This document shows positions 18,131-27,055 of a DNA stretch of 64,000 nt, piece after piece (the first letter of the stretch is position 1; every line of letters begins with the position of its first letter). This DNA is from an uncultured Crocinitomix sp. (lineage in GTDB: Bacteria > Bacteroidota > Bacteroidia > Flavobacteriales_D > Crocinitomicaceae): assembly GCA_937136425.1 (NCBI GenBank), contig CAKZON010000020.1, positions 186,001 through 250,000 on the forward strand. The letters are read 5' to 3'. A program made the translations under genes and the position numbers. The notes below the pieces were generated by a model. The model searched no databases, was not told the origin of the DNA, and saw only the letters and a list, made by a program, of their open reading frames with translations.

Positions 18131-19579
18131 ATGAAAAAAGGATTTTTCATATTAATGTTGTGTTGCATACTCATTCCAACATGGGCGCAGGAAACCTATG
18201 GTGCATTAAACACCAATTTTTCGCCCACCAATAGTGTGCACATCAATCCATCTTCAATGTTGGATGCAAAAACGTGGCTTGATATTCACGTAGTTGGTGC
18301 AGGTGCTTATGTCAATAACGATTTTGCATATGCCGAAAATACGACCTTAATTCGGTTAGCTCGCCAACGTGATTTCTCTGAAGAGAGCTTTTTATATGAA
18401 AGTGGTACAGCTAACTATCATGCTTATAATCGCAATTTCGTACAAGTTTTATCTGGCGTTTGGAGCCAAGGTAATCATGCAGCAGGATTAAGTTTTGGAG
18501 CCTATTCTTATACTGATGCACGGCGTATTGACGAACCAATGGGGCGTTTCATTGAAAACGGAATTACACTTTATACCGCTCAACATTTAACGGATTACCA
18601 ACTCCAGCGTTTTAGAGCTAATAGCTTAGCTTATGGTGAGGCAAAATTAAGTTATGCGTATACATTTCATAAAAGACGCCGTAACATGTTTATGGCCGGA
18701 ATCTCTTATAAAAAAATCTTTCCTTTAGCTGGTGCAGCTGCAAGTATCCGTAATTTAGAATACAATGTTTATAACGATTCTGTTTTGCATATTGAAGATT
18801 TTACGGGTGATGCAATGGCCAATATTCAACCTGAATTTTCAATGAAAGGTGGTTGGGGATTTGATCTTGGGTTTACATACCAACGCATGTATAGTGGTTG
18901 CGAATCATACTACCCAAATTCGCGCAAAGGTGGTTGCAGTCGTTTATATTATAAATACAAAATTGGTGTTTCAATCAATGATTTAGGCTACGCTAAATTT
19001 AATCCAGACAATGTGAGTTACGTTGGTTATAACTTGTCAGATGTTGACATTCTAAACTATGATCAATTAACTGCTGAGGCTGGTACTTTTCCAACAGTAT
19101 TAGCCGCAAATGAAGCAACACCTGATGAAGGAGAAATTCGTGACCCAAACCGCATGAGTTTGCCTACATCTATTTCTATTCAATACGACAGAAATATATT
19201 ACCTCATTTCTTCTATTTTAACGCCACTATTATTCATGGCATTCCACCAACAAAAGGTGCTTTTGGTCCGCGTAGAGCGCATTCATTAGCATTAACACCC
19301 CGAATTGAAACCAAATGGTTTGATGCTGCTCTACCCGTTTCATTATACGAATATCAAAAACTACAATTGGGCTTAAGCTTGCGTTTTTATGTTTTAACTA
19401 TTGGAACAGATAAATTGCTGAACTACTTTGTACCTTCTGATATTTATGGAGCCGACTTCTATTTCCATTTAAAAGTGCCCTTATTTAGAAATCCAAAATG
19501 CGGTAATTCAAGAGCTTTTGGTAGCGACAGAAAAGGTGGATTTGGAAAGAAATTTCCTAAATGTGACGCCTACCGTTAA
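18131..19579 (+). CDS. Outer-membrane barrel-like protein (DUF5723-like)
   Basis: 482 aa. Signal peptide cleaved near PTWAQ. The mature start ETYGALNTNFSPTNSVHINPSSM matches the pattern of Bacteroidota barrel proteins that begin with a conserved N-P-S segment (DUF5723 type). Alternating aromatic/hydrophobic strands run throughout, with a cysteine-containing loop near residue 257-278. Likely an outer-membrane protein of unknown role. Stands alone. Confidence 0.7.
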   Translation: MKKGFFILMLCCILIPTWAQETYGALNTNFSPTNSVHINPSSMLDAKTWLDIHVVGAGAYVNNDFAYAENTTLIRLARQRDFSEESFLYESGTANYHAYNRNFVQVLSGVWSQGNHAAGLSFGAYSYTDARRIDEPMGRFIENGITLYTAQHLTDYQLQRFRANSLAYGEAKLSYAYTFHKRRRNMFMAGISYKKIFPLAGAAASIRNLEYNVYNDSVLHIEDFTGDAMANIQPEFSMKGGWGFDLGFTYQRMYSGCESYYPNSRKGGCSRLYYKYKIGVSINDLGYAKFNPDNVSYVGYNLSDVDILNYDQLTAEAGTFPTVLAANEATPDEGEIRDPNRMSLPTSISIQYDRNILPHFFYFNATIIHGIPPTKGAFGPRRAHSLALTPRIETKWFDAALPVSLYEYQKLQLGLSLRFYVLTIGTDKLLNYFVPSDIYGADFYFHLKVPLFRNPKCGNSRAFGSDRKGGFGKKFPKCDAYR

Positions 19580-19690
19580 TACAATACACGCACTTATTTC
19601 ACGCCTGTCAGTTTGAAGAAATATGCAAAATGTACTGCATATCAACAATTAAAGTTTAATTTTAACTGAACGCATTTAATAAAAACATTT

Positions 19691-19969
19691 ATGGAAAAGC
19701 CCAACACGTTAGAACTGTATCGTATTGCAACCTCAATGAAAAAGGAAGGAAAAACCGATTATGATATTGAGCAGGCATTGTTAATGAAGGGGCTGAACCA
19801 AGATGAGGCGCGCAAAGTTATTTCGCGAGCAAATGCTACAACTGTATCGGCATCTGGACAAGATGAAGAAAAGGGGAATGGTGCTTGGGGTTGGTTATTG
19901 TGGTTAGGATTGCTGGGACTTGTTAATTTATTAAGTTATTTGTTTGATTGGTCCTTCTGGATTTACTAA
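19691..19969 (+). CDS. Small protein with C-terminal membrane helix
   Basis: 92 aa. The N-terminal 50 residues are helical (LELYRIATSMKKEGKTDYDIEQALLMKGL), a short UBA- or SHOCT-like helical pair, followed by a Gly/Gln linker and a Trp/Leu-rich transmembrane helix (about 67-90). Three bases separate it from the methyltransferase-like gene, so they are an operon. No named family. Confidence 0.65.
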   Translation: MEKPNTLELYRIATSMKKEGKTDYDIEQALLMKGLNQDEARKVISRANATTVSASGQDEEKGNGAWGWLLWLGLLGLVNLLSYLFDWSFWIY

Positions 19970-19972
19970 AAA

Positions 19973-20578
19973 ATGGATTATAAGGAGCGAATTCTTAATA
20001 TTTCTCTTGGATTAAGTCTCATTTATTGGTCATTTGCAGGTTTTTATGCCGCCTATAACGCAGCAGAAATTACGCGGCTGGCCTTATTAATTAGTCTCTT
20101 AAACTTTACCGTTGGACTTTTAATTATTTTTAGAATGCCGCTTATAAAAGCGGCCAGCAATTATGCATTGCTCATAAGTTTACCTGCATTTATAGCTGGA
20201 GGTGTGCTTTTTAAATTCTCTAAACCACTTATAGATTGGAGCTTAGCAACAGAAGTTATTTTTACTTGCGGTGCAATCATTACCATTTTCTCTTTTTTGT
20301 TTTTAGGCAAAAGCTTTGCTATTTTACCTGGTATGCGCAACGTAGTTTCTAAGGGAATGTATCGGTTGGTTCGTCACCCGGCCTATTTAGGCGAATCTTT
20401 AATGGTAGTTGCGTGTTTAATTTCTGCAGAAACTTATTGGTCGTTTTTAGTTTTTGCTTTTTTCATTCCAGGAATTGTTCTTAGAATTAGGGCGGAAGAG
20501 TCGCTACTTTTCGAAAGTCCTTATTATAAACAATACGCCAATCAAGTTACTCGGCGATTGATTCCATTTGTTTGGTAA
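19973..20578 (+). CDS. Isoprenylcysteine/phospholipid methyltransferase-like membrane protein
   Basis: 201 aa, five or more membrane helices. The C-terminal half shows the ICMT/PEMT signature: YRLVRHPAYLGE, then EESLLF...YYKQYANQV and a closing R-L-I-P. In the family, RHPxY and the distal Glu pair bind S-adenosylmethionine at the cytoplasmic face. The actual substrate (isoprenoid, lipid or other thiol/amine) is not determinable. Directly downstream of a small membrane protein. Confidence 0.8.
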   Translation: MDYKERILNISLGLSLIYWSFAGFYAAYNAAEITRLALLISLLNFTVGLLIIFRMPLIKAASNYALLISLPAFIAGGVLFKFSKPLIDWSLATEVIFTCGAIITIFSFLFLGKSFAILPGMRNVVSKGMYRLVRHPAYLGESLMVVACLISAETYWSFLVFAFFIPGIVLRIRAEESLLFESPYYKQYANQVTRRLIPFVW

Positions 20579-20586
20579 AATTATAG

Positions 20587-21192
20587 CTACTTAATTCCAA
20601 CTTCAAACCCAAACAAAAACATCATATGCCGATTTGTAGGTTCAAGAAATTCAAAAGTATCTCCGTTCTCTAATTCATAAGCGCGCTCTCTTGCAAAAGA
20701 AAAAGTAACTGCAGGGCCAAGGTTCATATAAATTGAAAATCGATCTAGAAATTTATAACGCGCACCTAATAAAACAGCTTCTGTTAACTGGTGCATTCTT
20801 TGTGAAAAAGTTCCATTGATATGCAAGCGAGTAAAGCTGTGTTGCACATAATTTTCTAGATAAAAAGAAAATGATTCGCGAGGACGAAAAGGGTAAATAC
20901 GATAGAATAAATGGCTCCCCCTTATTCTTATACCCGTTTGCCCAAACAAACTGTATCTATATCCATACGAATATGGGCCAGTATATTCTACAAAATCATA
21001 CCTAGGAATTTTATCGATATTAACACCAGCTCCAATTTGATGGCGTCCCAAATTGAGTGTAGAATGCAACCTCACATCAGAAATTCTTGAATGCAATCCT
21101 ACGGACCATTTTTGATTAGAATAGTTTAAACTATCACCTGCATTGGCAAAAAAGGAAAATATTAAAAGCGAGAAAATTAAATAAGGCTTCAT
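20587..21192 (-). CDS. Outer-membrane beta-barrel-like protein
   Basis: About 201 aa from the ATG at 21192 (another ATG nine bases upstream). Signal peptide MKPYLIFSLLIFSFFANAG. The rest is short amphipathic strands (for instance YSYGYRYSLFGQTGIRIRG and FYLENYVQHSFTRLHI), with a hydrophobic last strand MMFLFGFEVGIK typical of small barrels. Convergent with the methyltransferase-like gene. Function unknown. Confidence 0.65.
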   Translation of the reverse strand: MKPYLIFSLLIFSFFANAGDSLNYSNQKWSVGLHSRISDVRLHSTLNLGRHQIGAGVNIDKIPRYDFVEYTGPYSYGYRYSLFGQTGIRIRGSHLFYRIYPFRPRESFSFYLENYVQHSFTRLHINGTFSQRMHQLTEAVLLGARYKFLDRFSIYMNLGPAVTFSFARERAYELENGDTFEFLEPTNRHMMFLFGFEVGIK

Positions 21193-21290
21193 ATTAATCA
21201 TTAAATATAACCCCTTTCATTGAACGGCTTAAGTATTATATCCAAAAAGTCTTTGAGATTGAGTTTTATAGACTTGAGTTAATACAAAAA

Positions 21291-21326
21291 AATAATCCCG
21301 ATCACTTTGGCGAATGATCGGGATTC
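21291..21326 (-). terminator. Intrinsic terminator of the 21512 barrel gene
   Basis: Perfect 11-base arms (AATCCCGATCA / TGATCGGGATT) with a ten-base loop. On the minus strand the stem is followed by TTATTTTTTTG. It lies about 190 bases after the stop of the porin-family gene; the rest of the 21202-21511 spacer shows nothing convincing. Confidence 0.8.
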
Positions 21327-21511
21327 CATGAAAAATCTACTATTTTACTACGCTTACTTAATGAAATAGTTTCTTTTGAATTAAGTAGCCCGATTCGTTA
21401 ACCTGCGACTTGCTTAATGATGTATCAAAGATCGTTCCTTTCTTTCGAAAATTGTGTTAATGAAACGTTAAACAATCTTTGTATTAAGTTAAAACTTGTT
21501 AAAATCGTTCT

Positions 21512-22327
21512 TTAAAAATGGAAGCTAAGTCCAAATGATAAAGGGTATGCAATTTCAGATTTGTCTTCTTCAAACAATGAAAGGACGTCGTAATTTGCAA
21601 ATAAACCAAAGTCATTATATCCCATTCTTACTGTTCCTAATACCTGGAATGCATTTAGGTTGTAACGGCCTTTTTCTTTTGTTTTATTATCTCCGCCACC
21701 TTCTAAATCATACTTGTATTTTACGTTAGATCCTATTCTAACACCTCCAATTGCTCCAAAAGCTAAATGAAAGTTTTTATCCTCATTTTTAGAAGTGTTT
21801 ATTTGAAACAATAAAGGCACATTAAAAGTATTTACTCTCAATTGGTTTTTAGAAAATCCGTTGAATAAAGTGGTGTCTCTTACTCCAAAAGTAGAATCTG
21901 AATTTGCTGCTAGTCTCAAGTTATTATCCTTAAACCCATAACGACTATTAGTAAAGCCAAGTCCCGTTACAATTCCAAAATAATCGTTTATGATTCTAAT
22001 TCGTTTTTCAAATAAATTAAAATTGTACACGAATGATTGCGCTGGGTCAATTTGTAAATGTTGTGAATCAAATGAGTTTGCAAAATCACCATTAACAGGC
22101 AAATTAATTCCAACCTCAAACCCTGACCAATAAGTCAAATCGTCACTACTATATTTATTGTGATGATCATCTCTATCGTCTCCTCCTGTTTCAATCATAG
22201 TGGTGTCACCACCAATGATTATAATTTCTTTTGTTCCAATTTTAAATCGAGTTGTATCAGGTTCTTCCTGCGCAATTCCCGCAGTTCCTGCGAAGATGGT
22301 TAATGCTATTAGTAATAATCGTTTCAT
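21512..22327 (-). CDS. Porin-family outer-membrane beta-barrel protein
   Basis: 271 aa. Signal peptide (MKRLLLIALTIFAGTAGIAQ). After an acidic/His-rich linker (GGDDRDDHHNKYSSDD) come barrel strands with turns typical of the PorT/OmpA-like outer_membrane_beta-barrel family (WSGFEVGINLPVNG, GIVTGLGFTNSRYGF, LSFGLSFHF at the end). Located downstream of an ECF sigma and anti-sigma factor pair on the same strand, a common arrangement in which the barrel is a regulon member. Confidence 0.8.
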   Translation of the reverse strand: MKRLLLIALTIFAGTAGIAQEEPDTTRFKIGTKEIIIIGGDTTMIETGGDDRDDHHNKYSSDDLTYWSGFEVGINLPVNGDFANSFDSQHLQIDPAQSFVYNFNLFEKRIRIINDYFGIVTGLGFTNSRYGFKDNNLRLAANSDSTFGVRDTTLFNGFSKNQLRVNTFNVPLLFQINTSKNEDKNFHLAFGAIGGVRIGSNVKYKYDLEGGGDNKTKEKGRYNLNAFQVLGTVRMGYNDFGLFANYDVLSLFEEDKSEIAYPLSFGLSFHF

Positions 22328-22483
22328 ATCTTAACTTTTAAATTTTCCGTGTGTTGCCGAAGCGTTAACGGTGGTTCAGTTTTTCTTTTATTTAATCTGC
22401 AGAAATTTCTTTTTTCGGAATCAAACAATGGTTTTTGTTTGTGTTCATTAGTGGGACGGAACAAGTATTTAATTTGTTACAGC

Positions 22484-23512
22484 TTAACGTGATTTTTTTC
22501 GTTCAAATTCAAATTTTCCCACTTTAAAGCTATAAGCCACGTAGTCATTAGAAGCTGTACTACGGTCTCTTGTGAATTTAACATCTCTGTTTACAATATT
22601 TGCAGCAGCATCTGTCACAATTTTATATGGCTCTTCAGTTTTTACAGATGCCAATGTTACATCTAGCTCTTCATCCTCAACCACCTCATCAATATCTGGG
22701 TTTGTTGGTTGCTTGTCTGGATCTTCCTCTACTACATCATCCTTTGGAGTTTCCCATTCAAACGGAATTGCAGTGGCAGTATCTATTACAACAGGAGAAT
22801 CTTCCATTGCAATATTATCGTCATTAATATCTGGTAGTATTTGCTTGTTTTGACGTGGTGGATTATTTAAATTCTGTCCATCTTCAACAACAACATCAGC
22901 CTCATCATTCAATACTCTTGTTTTGTCAAAATCAAACATTGATTTGATTCGAGCATCAGATGCAAAAATAGTACTAGGTTCATCTGTATTTACAACATCC
23001 TGTCCATCCCAATTTTTAAATGCAACCGTTAATAAAACAATTCCTACTGCTGCAATTGCCCCAATGCGTGTAATTAATGGCAATGAAATAACAAGTCCTG
23101 TTTTAACTTTTAGTTTTTGCTTTTCAGGATAACGAATTCCAGTATCAGGTTGTAGCACTGTTGCTTTATAATAAGCAAACGTTTCTTCTAAATTATTTGC
23201 AGCTACATAAGTTGCTAATTGAGCATCATGCTCAGGTGATAATTGCCCTTCAACAGAAGCAATCATAATATCATCAACAGTGTTTGCAGTTAAAATCAAT
23301 TCTGCTTCGTCAATTTTTAATTGGGCTTTTCCATCATAAGTAACAGGTTCAGGATTCAATTCAAATAGACCAAAATCTTCTTCCATTTCGGCCTTTAATT
23401 CAGGATGTAATTCTAAAAAAGCAAACAAATCGTGTTTCTCTTCCGCACTCAAAGTTCCTTCCATTAAATCTAGGAAGTACGCTTCGTAATTATTTAAATC
23501 TATCTTCTCCAT
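22484..23512 (-). CDS. Anti-sigma factor-like membrane protein
   Basis: 342 aa. The N-terminal cytoplasmic part begins MEKIDLNNYEAYFLDLMEGT with the helical anti-sigma pattern (LSAEEKHDLFAFLELHPEL, repeated as LSPEHDAQLATYV). One membrane helix (about 149-166, ITRIGAIAAVGIVLLTVAF) follows. The periplasmic tail is acidic and disordered, then ends in a short basic segment. The position 36 bases after an ECF sigma gene supports the role: it would hold the sigma factor at the membrane until a signal releases it. Confidence 0.8.
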   Translation of the reverse strand: MEKIDLNNYEAYFLDLMEGTLSAEEKHDLFAFLELHPELKAEMEEDFGLFELNPEPVTYDGKAQLKIDEAELILTANTVDDIMIASVEGQLSPEHDAQLATYVAANNLEETFAYYKATVLQPDTGIRYPEKQKLKVKTGLVISLPLITRIGAIAAVGIVLLTVAFKNWDGQDVVNTDEPSTIFASDARIKSMFDFDKTRVLNDEADVVVEDGQNLNNPPRQNKQILPDINDDNIAMEDSPVVIDTATAIPFEWETPKDDVVEEDPDKQPTNPDIDEVVEDEELDVTLASVKTEEPYKIVTDAAANIVNRDVKFTRDRSTASNDYVAYSFKVGKFEFERKKSR

Positions 23513-23548
23513 TTCGCTTTTTATCTTTTCCTCAATCTTGCTTTCGCA

Positions 23549-24037
23549 TTAATCCAACACTGCTTCTATACTCACTAATATTTCTTTTAATTTTTTTCTT
23601 GCTCTAAAGATATAAACCTTTACTTGGCTTTCTTTTAGATTTGTTATTTCTCCAATTTCATCATATGCATACCCTTCATAGTCTCTCAACAAAACCACAG
23701 TTCGTTGAATTTCTGGTAATTGATCTAGGGCTTCGTGCAATTGTGTTTGAAGATCCAAATTTTTAATTGGACTCTGGCTGTATTGTTTATCAATACTTGT
23801 CTCATCATCCATGTACTTTTCTTTTCTCACCAAATCTATTAATGTATGGTGGGCAGTTGTAAAAAAGTACGATCGCGCCTTCGAAAAATCAACTCCTTCT
23901 CGTTTCACCCAAACCTTAGCAAATGTTTCTTGCACAATGTCCTTTGCTGCATCCACATTTTTAATGTGTTTCAACACAAACCGATAAATATTATCAGCAT
24001 AATTGTCAACGCAGTTATTGTACTCTTTAGTTGTCAT
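23549..24037 (-). CDS. ECF RNA polymerase sigma factor
   Basis: 162 aa. Sigma region 2 (YADNIYRFVLKHIKNVDAAKDIVQETFAKVW) and region 4 (LDQLPEIQRTVVLLRDYEGYAYDEIGEITNLKESQVKVYIFRARKKLKEIL) are both intact. It is the first gene of an operon with the anti-sigma factor and the porin-family barrel. Confidence 0.93.
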   Translation of the reverse strand: MTTKEYNNCVDNYADNIYRFVLKHIKNVDAAKDIVQETFAKVWVKREGVDFSKARSYFFTTAHHTLIDLVRKEKYMDDETSIDKQYSQSPIKNLDLQTQLHEALDQLPEIQRTVVLLRDYEGYAYDEIGEITNLKESQVKVYIFRARKKLKEILVSIEAVLD

Positions 24038-24155
24038 TTTTCTTAGGTCTCAATTGTGGGACGCCTTATTAATCTAAAAGTTACAGCTAAACTAAACTTT
24101 TTCACAAGTTTTTCCTAACGATTTGCTTTTTAGACAATTAGACTAAATAATTATC

Positions 24156-24509
24156 TTACTGCAAATTGAATTTAATTGGCAATAAAAATCGAGTTCCCTC
24201 AATAAAACCATTTGAATATAAATGTTCAATTGGCATTTCTTGAATCATTTCAATTGCTTTTTCATTTAATGATTCTGACACTTGAGATTCAACTATAATA
24301 TTTTTCATATCTCCATATTCATCAATTTCGAATGAAACCATAACCACACCTTCTTCCATTTCAGAAACAGATTGATTAGGATAAGAAACAAATTCTTTTG
24401 TCCATTTTTCAAATGATCTTTTTGCAGGATCAATTCCATGGTTTTCATTTCCTGCGAATGACGTTAAGTTAAAAACGACGAATAATGTAAGGGCAAATAT
24501 ATTTTTCAT
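24156..24509 (-). CDS. Secreted TonB C-terminal-domain-like protein
   Basis: 117 aa. Signal peptide MKNIFALTLFVVFNLTSFAG, then a single TonB-C type domain (VVMVSFEIDEYGDMKNIIVE, LNEKAIEMIQEMP, TRFLLPIKF). It has no membrane anchor or Pro-rich linker, so it is not a classical energy transducer; short secreted forms like this are frequent in Bacteroidota and of unknown role. Confidence 0.75.
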   Translation of the reverse strand: MKNIFALTLFVVFNLTSFAGNENHGIDPAKRSFEKWTKEFVSYPNQSVSEMEEGVVMVSFEIDEYGDMKNIIVESQVSESLNEKAIEMIQEMPIEHLYSNGFIEGTRFLLPIKFNLQ

Positions 24510-24722
24510 TTTACTAATTTTTAATTGGTTTGATATTAGGACACGAATTCACGTACATTTGTTACACCAAATCAAAAAAACATTTCAAAACGCTGCCAAA
24601 CAGCTACTTATCAACTGTTATTTTTAATTTATAATTGATTCTTAAAATATTTATTCACATTTTTTTGGGGGAAAGTAAGCAGCTGCCTGTAATAATAGCA
24701 AGTAAGTAGTATCGGATAAAAC

Positions 24723-24773
24723 ATGAAACAATTATCTGAACTAGATTTTAAACCTCAAAATACAATGCTATGA
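24723..24773 (+). other. Possible 16-codon leader peptide
   Basis: ATG at 24723 encodes MKQLSELDFKPQNTML and stops at a TGA that overlaps the ATG of the next small gene (ATGA). The coupling is neat but the frame is short enough to arise by chance. Confidence 0.3.
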
Positions 24774-24925
24774 ATATTACAAACTCAGCAAACGGAAAAG
24801 TCAACGCAATAGCACTAGAAGTAATGCAAGCTGTTAATTCAGAAAGAGAAGACCATACTAAAACAATGGAACTTTTAAAAAACTTGCAATTAGCCATTCA
24901 AGAAACTAGAAAAAAGGCCTCATAA
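24770..24925 (+). CDS. Small helical protein, 51 aa
   Basis: ATG at 24770, TAA at 24923-24925. Sequence begins MNITNSANGKVNAIALEVMQ and is predicted helical throughout (AVNSEREDHTKTMELLKNLQ), without membrane segment or signal. A hairpin followed by T-rich sequence at 24959-24990 lies just downstream, which supports it as an expressed unit. No family recognised. Confidence 0.5.
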   Translation: MNITNSANGKVNAIALEVMQAVNSEREDHTKTMELLKNLQLAIQETRKKAS

Positions 24926-24958
24926 TTCCTTTACTGCACCATAGATTACATTAGGTAT

Positions 24959-24991
24959 TTGCTTCATTATACCTGAAGCAAGCCTTTTTTA
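24959..24991 (+). terminator. Probable terminator, embedded in the end of the convergent regulator gene
   Basis: Eight-base perfect arms TTGCTTCA/TGAAGCAA with a seven-base loop, then GCC and six T on the plus strand. It overlaps the last codons of the minus-strand NarL-type regulator. Confidence 0.5.
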
Positions 24992-25620
24992 ATCGCTTTC
25001 AATATTAAACCGGCAGAATTTTTAACGCCCATTTTCATTAATAAGTTTTTGCGATACCCTTCAATAGTTCGCTCACTCAAGAATAGTTTTTCTGCAATTT
25101 CAGCCGTTGTAAATTCTTGAGAAATTAATTCCAATACTTCTTTTTCTCGATTAGTTAAATTAATTCCAACTCCTACCTCAGGAATTGTTTTAGATTTATT
25201 CTTCAATCCTTTTAGCATAGCCTCAGCTATTCTTGGATTAAAATAAAAGCCTTGCAAATGCACTTTATTTATTGCTTCTGAAAGTTCACTTTGATTGGTG
25301 TCTTTTAATAAATAGCCATGCGCACCTATTTCCATCATGTAAGAGATCATTCGATCCTCTTTGTGCATAGTTAAAATAATGATTTTTATTTCAGGAAACT
25401 CTTTTGAAAGTTTGATAGTTGCGTCCATTCCGTTGCCATTTTCCATATCAAGATCTAGCAATAGTACATTGGGCACCGCATGTTTTAATTGATCAAATAA
25501 CTGACTTCCGCTTGTAGCCTCCAATACCAACTCAACATTTTGCACATTTCCTAAAAGTGATTTTAAGCCCTCCCGAAACAGGTTATGATCATCCACCAAT
25601 CCAATTTTTATTGTGTCCAT
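24967..25620 (-). CDS. NarL/LuxR-family response regulator
   Basis: 217 aa. Receiver domain (KIGLVDDHNLFREGL, phospho-acceptor region NVLLLDLDMENGNG, ILTMHKEDRM, YLLKDTN) and a C-terminal LuxR helix-turn-helix (LTNREKEVLELISQEFTTAEIAEKLFLSERTIEGYRKNL). Six bases after the kinase gene; last gene of a four-gene operon with a 246-aa unknown protein, a multi-span membrane protein and the kinase. Confidence 0.93.
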   Translation of the reverse strand: MDTIKIGLVDDHNLFREGLKSLLGNVQNVELVLEATSGSQLFDQLKHAVPNVLLLDLDMENGNGMDATIKLSKEFPEIKIIILTMHKEDRMISYMMEIGAHGYLLKDTNQSELSEAINKVHLQGFYFNPRIAEAMLKGLKNKSKTIPEVGVGINLTNREKEVLELISQEFTTAEIAEKLFLSERTIEGYRKNLLMKMGVKNSAGLILKAIKKGLLQV

Positions 25621-25625
25621 TTCTG

Positions 25626-26426
25626 TTAATTATTTATTGCTGTATGATTTGGAAATTCTATTTCAATTTCCGTTCCTTTAGTAACCTTATTAAAAACGAT
25701 TGCACCACTTAAAATGGATACTCGGCTTTCTATGTTTTTTAAACCAATTCCTTTTTTATGCTTTAGTTTAATATGATTAATCCCCTTTCCGTTATCATAA
25801 TAATACAGCTTGTTTGCATTGTCAATTGTCTTTAATTCTAATTTAACCTCAGTTGCTTGCGCATGTTTTAAGGCATTATTCAACAATTCTTGCACAATGC
25901 GGTAAAGGTTTAGCTCTTTTTGTTTATGCTCCAATTGAACAGATTCATATTTGAATGTCACCAGTAATTTTCCTGCATCATTAATAGTAGACACCAAATT
26001 TTCAATCCCCTCAATTAGTCCTAATTTTTCCAAAATCACTGGGCGTAAGTCTTGCGATATTCGGCGGGTGTTTTGAATCATATCATCAAAAAGCAAATTC
26101 ATTTTATCCGTTACCACATTCAAGTCTGTATTACTTAGCTCTGCATTAATTTGACCTGCATATAGTTTGGTAGTTGTTAACATTGCACCAATTTCATCAT
26201 GCAACTCTTTGGCTATCCTATTTCGTTCGGCTTCTTGACTATTTATGGTGTTTTTTAAAAGATCCCGTTGATATTCCTCCGCATCTTTTTGTCGTGCTTT
26301 TTGTTGTGCCAACAACCTACGCTGATACTTAACAAAGAAAAGTATAACAAAAACTGACAATAAAAAGACTATTGCCATACTCACGATAAAAACTTGCAAG
26401 GCTATTCCGTTTTGGGTTGAATCCAT
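25626..26426 (-). CDS. Sensor histidine kinase (HisKA_3 type)
   Basis: 266 aa from the ATG at 26426 (an upstream in-frame start at 26447 would extend it by seven residues). One N-terminal membrane helix (about 8-33), a linker coiled coil, the dimerisation box EAERNRIAKELHDEIGAMLTT with phospho-acceptor His, and an HATPase (N box VQELLNNALKHAQA, GKGIN, GIGLKNI). It lacks an extracellular sensor of its own; the overlapping upstream gene encodes a multi-span membrane protein that may supply one. Partner is the NarL-type regulator downstream. Confidence 0.92.
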   Translation of the reverse strand: MDSTQNGIALQVFIVSMAIVFLLSVFVILFFVKYQRRLLAQQKARQKDAEEYQRDLLKNTINSQEAERNRIAKELHDEIGAMLTTTKLYAGQINAELSNTDLNVVTDKMNLLFDDMIQNTRRISQDLRPVILEKLGLIEGIENLVSTINDAGKLLVTFKYESVQLEHKQKELNLYRIVQELLNNALKHAQATEVKLELKTIDNANKLYYYDNGKGINHIKLKHKKGIGLKNIESRVSILSGAIVFNKVTKGTEIEIEFPNHTAINN

Positions 26427-27049
26427 AAAGCGTATGTGTAAAAGCAAAATAATATAATATTGACAATGGCATGAATGCTCCAGATTGTATGTCTATTTTC
26501 AAAAACAAAAAGCTCATAACTTGTTATGAAAAACAGCGCCAAATTAGTTGTGTAATAAAGAGTCATACCTGCTCCAATCCAAAACATTGGAACTATATGC
26601 AACGGTTGTAAACTCTCTTTTTGCAAGAGGGAAGAAAAATAAATGAATACTAAAACAATAATTATAAGTGAAGATGCTGTTGTGACATTTGAATTAAATG
26701 AAAAGACATCTTGCACCCAAATGGCATTTGCAATGGCGAATCCAAAAAATGTAATTATTAATAAATTGAAGATTTTATTACTCAGTAAATTGTTCAATTC
26801 AAGCTTAAAAATTCGTAAAATCATATAAAACTCTAGTACCGCATAAATATGATAGACAGGATTATTATTAAGCTGTTGCAGCCACATTACATTTGCCGTA
26901 ATTTCAGTTACAAAAACCAAAACAATCAAGGTAGTAAGTCTTCGTTGAGTAGGAATTAACCTCCGAAATATGAAAAGAAAAAGTACAAGGGGTATTAAAG
27001 ATATGAATGTTGAGGCATGGCCTAAATACCAAAAGAATGTGTAATCCAC
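26402..27049 (-). CDS. Multi-span membrane protein, possible sensor partner of the kinase
   Basis: 215 aa with about seven hydrophobic helices and little else, no recognised family. Its 3' end overlaps the kinase start by 25 bases and it begins six bases after the 246-aa protein gene, so all four genes are one transcript. Comparable seven-helix proteins next to short kinases in Bacteroidota are thought to sense signals for them; that role here is inference. Confidence 0.75.
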   Translation of the reverse strand: MDYTFFWYLGHASTFISLIPLVLFLFIFRRLIPTQRRLTTLIVLVFVTEITANVMWLQQLNNNPVYHIYAVLEFYMILRIFKLELNNLLSNKIFNLLIITFFGFAIANAIWVQDVFSFNSNVTTASSLIIIVLVFIYFSSLLQKESLQPLHIVPMFWIGAGMTLYYTTNLALFFITSYELFVFENRHTIWSIHAIVNIILFCFYTYALWIQPKTE

Positions 27050-27055
27050 ACCCTA

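Noticed and set aside
18123-18134. ATG-AAA-GCA-TGA mini-frame overlapping the start of the barrel gene
   Set aside because: Three codons; likely chance, no further support for regulation.
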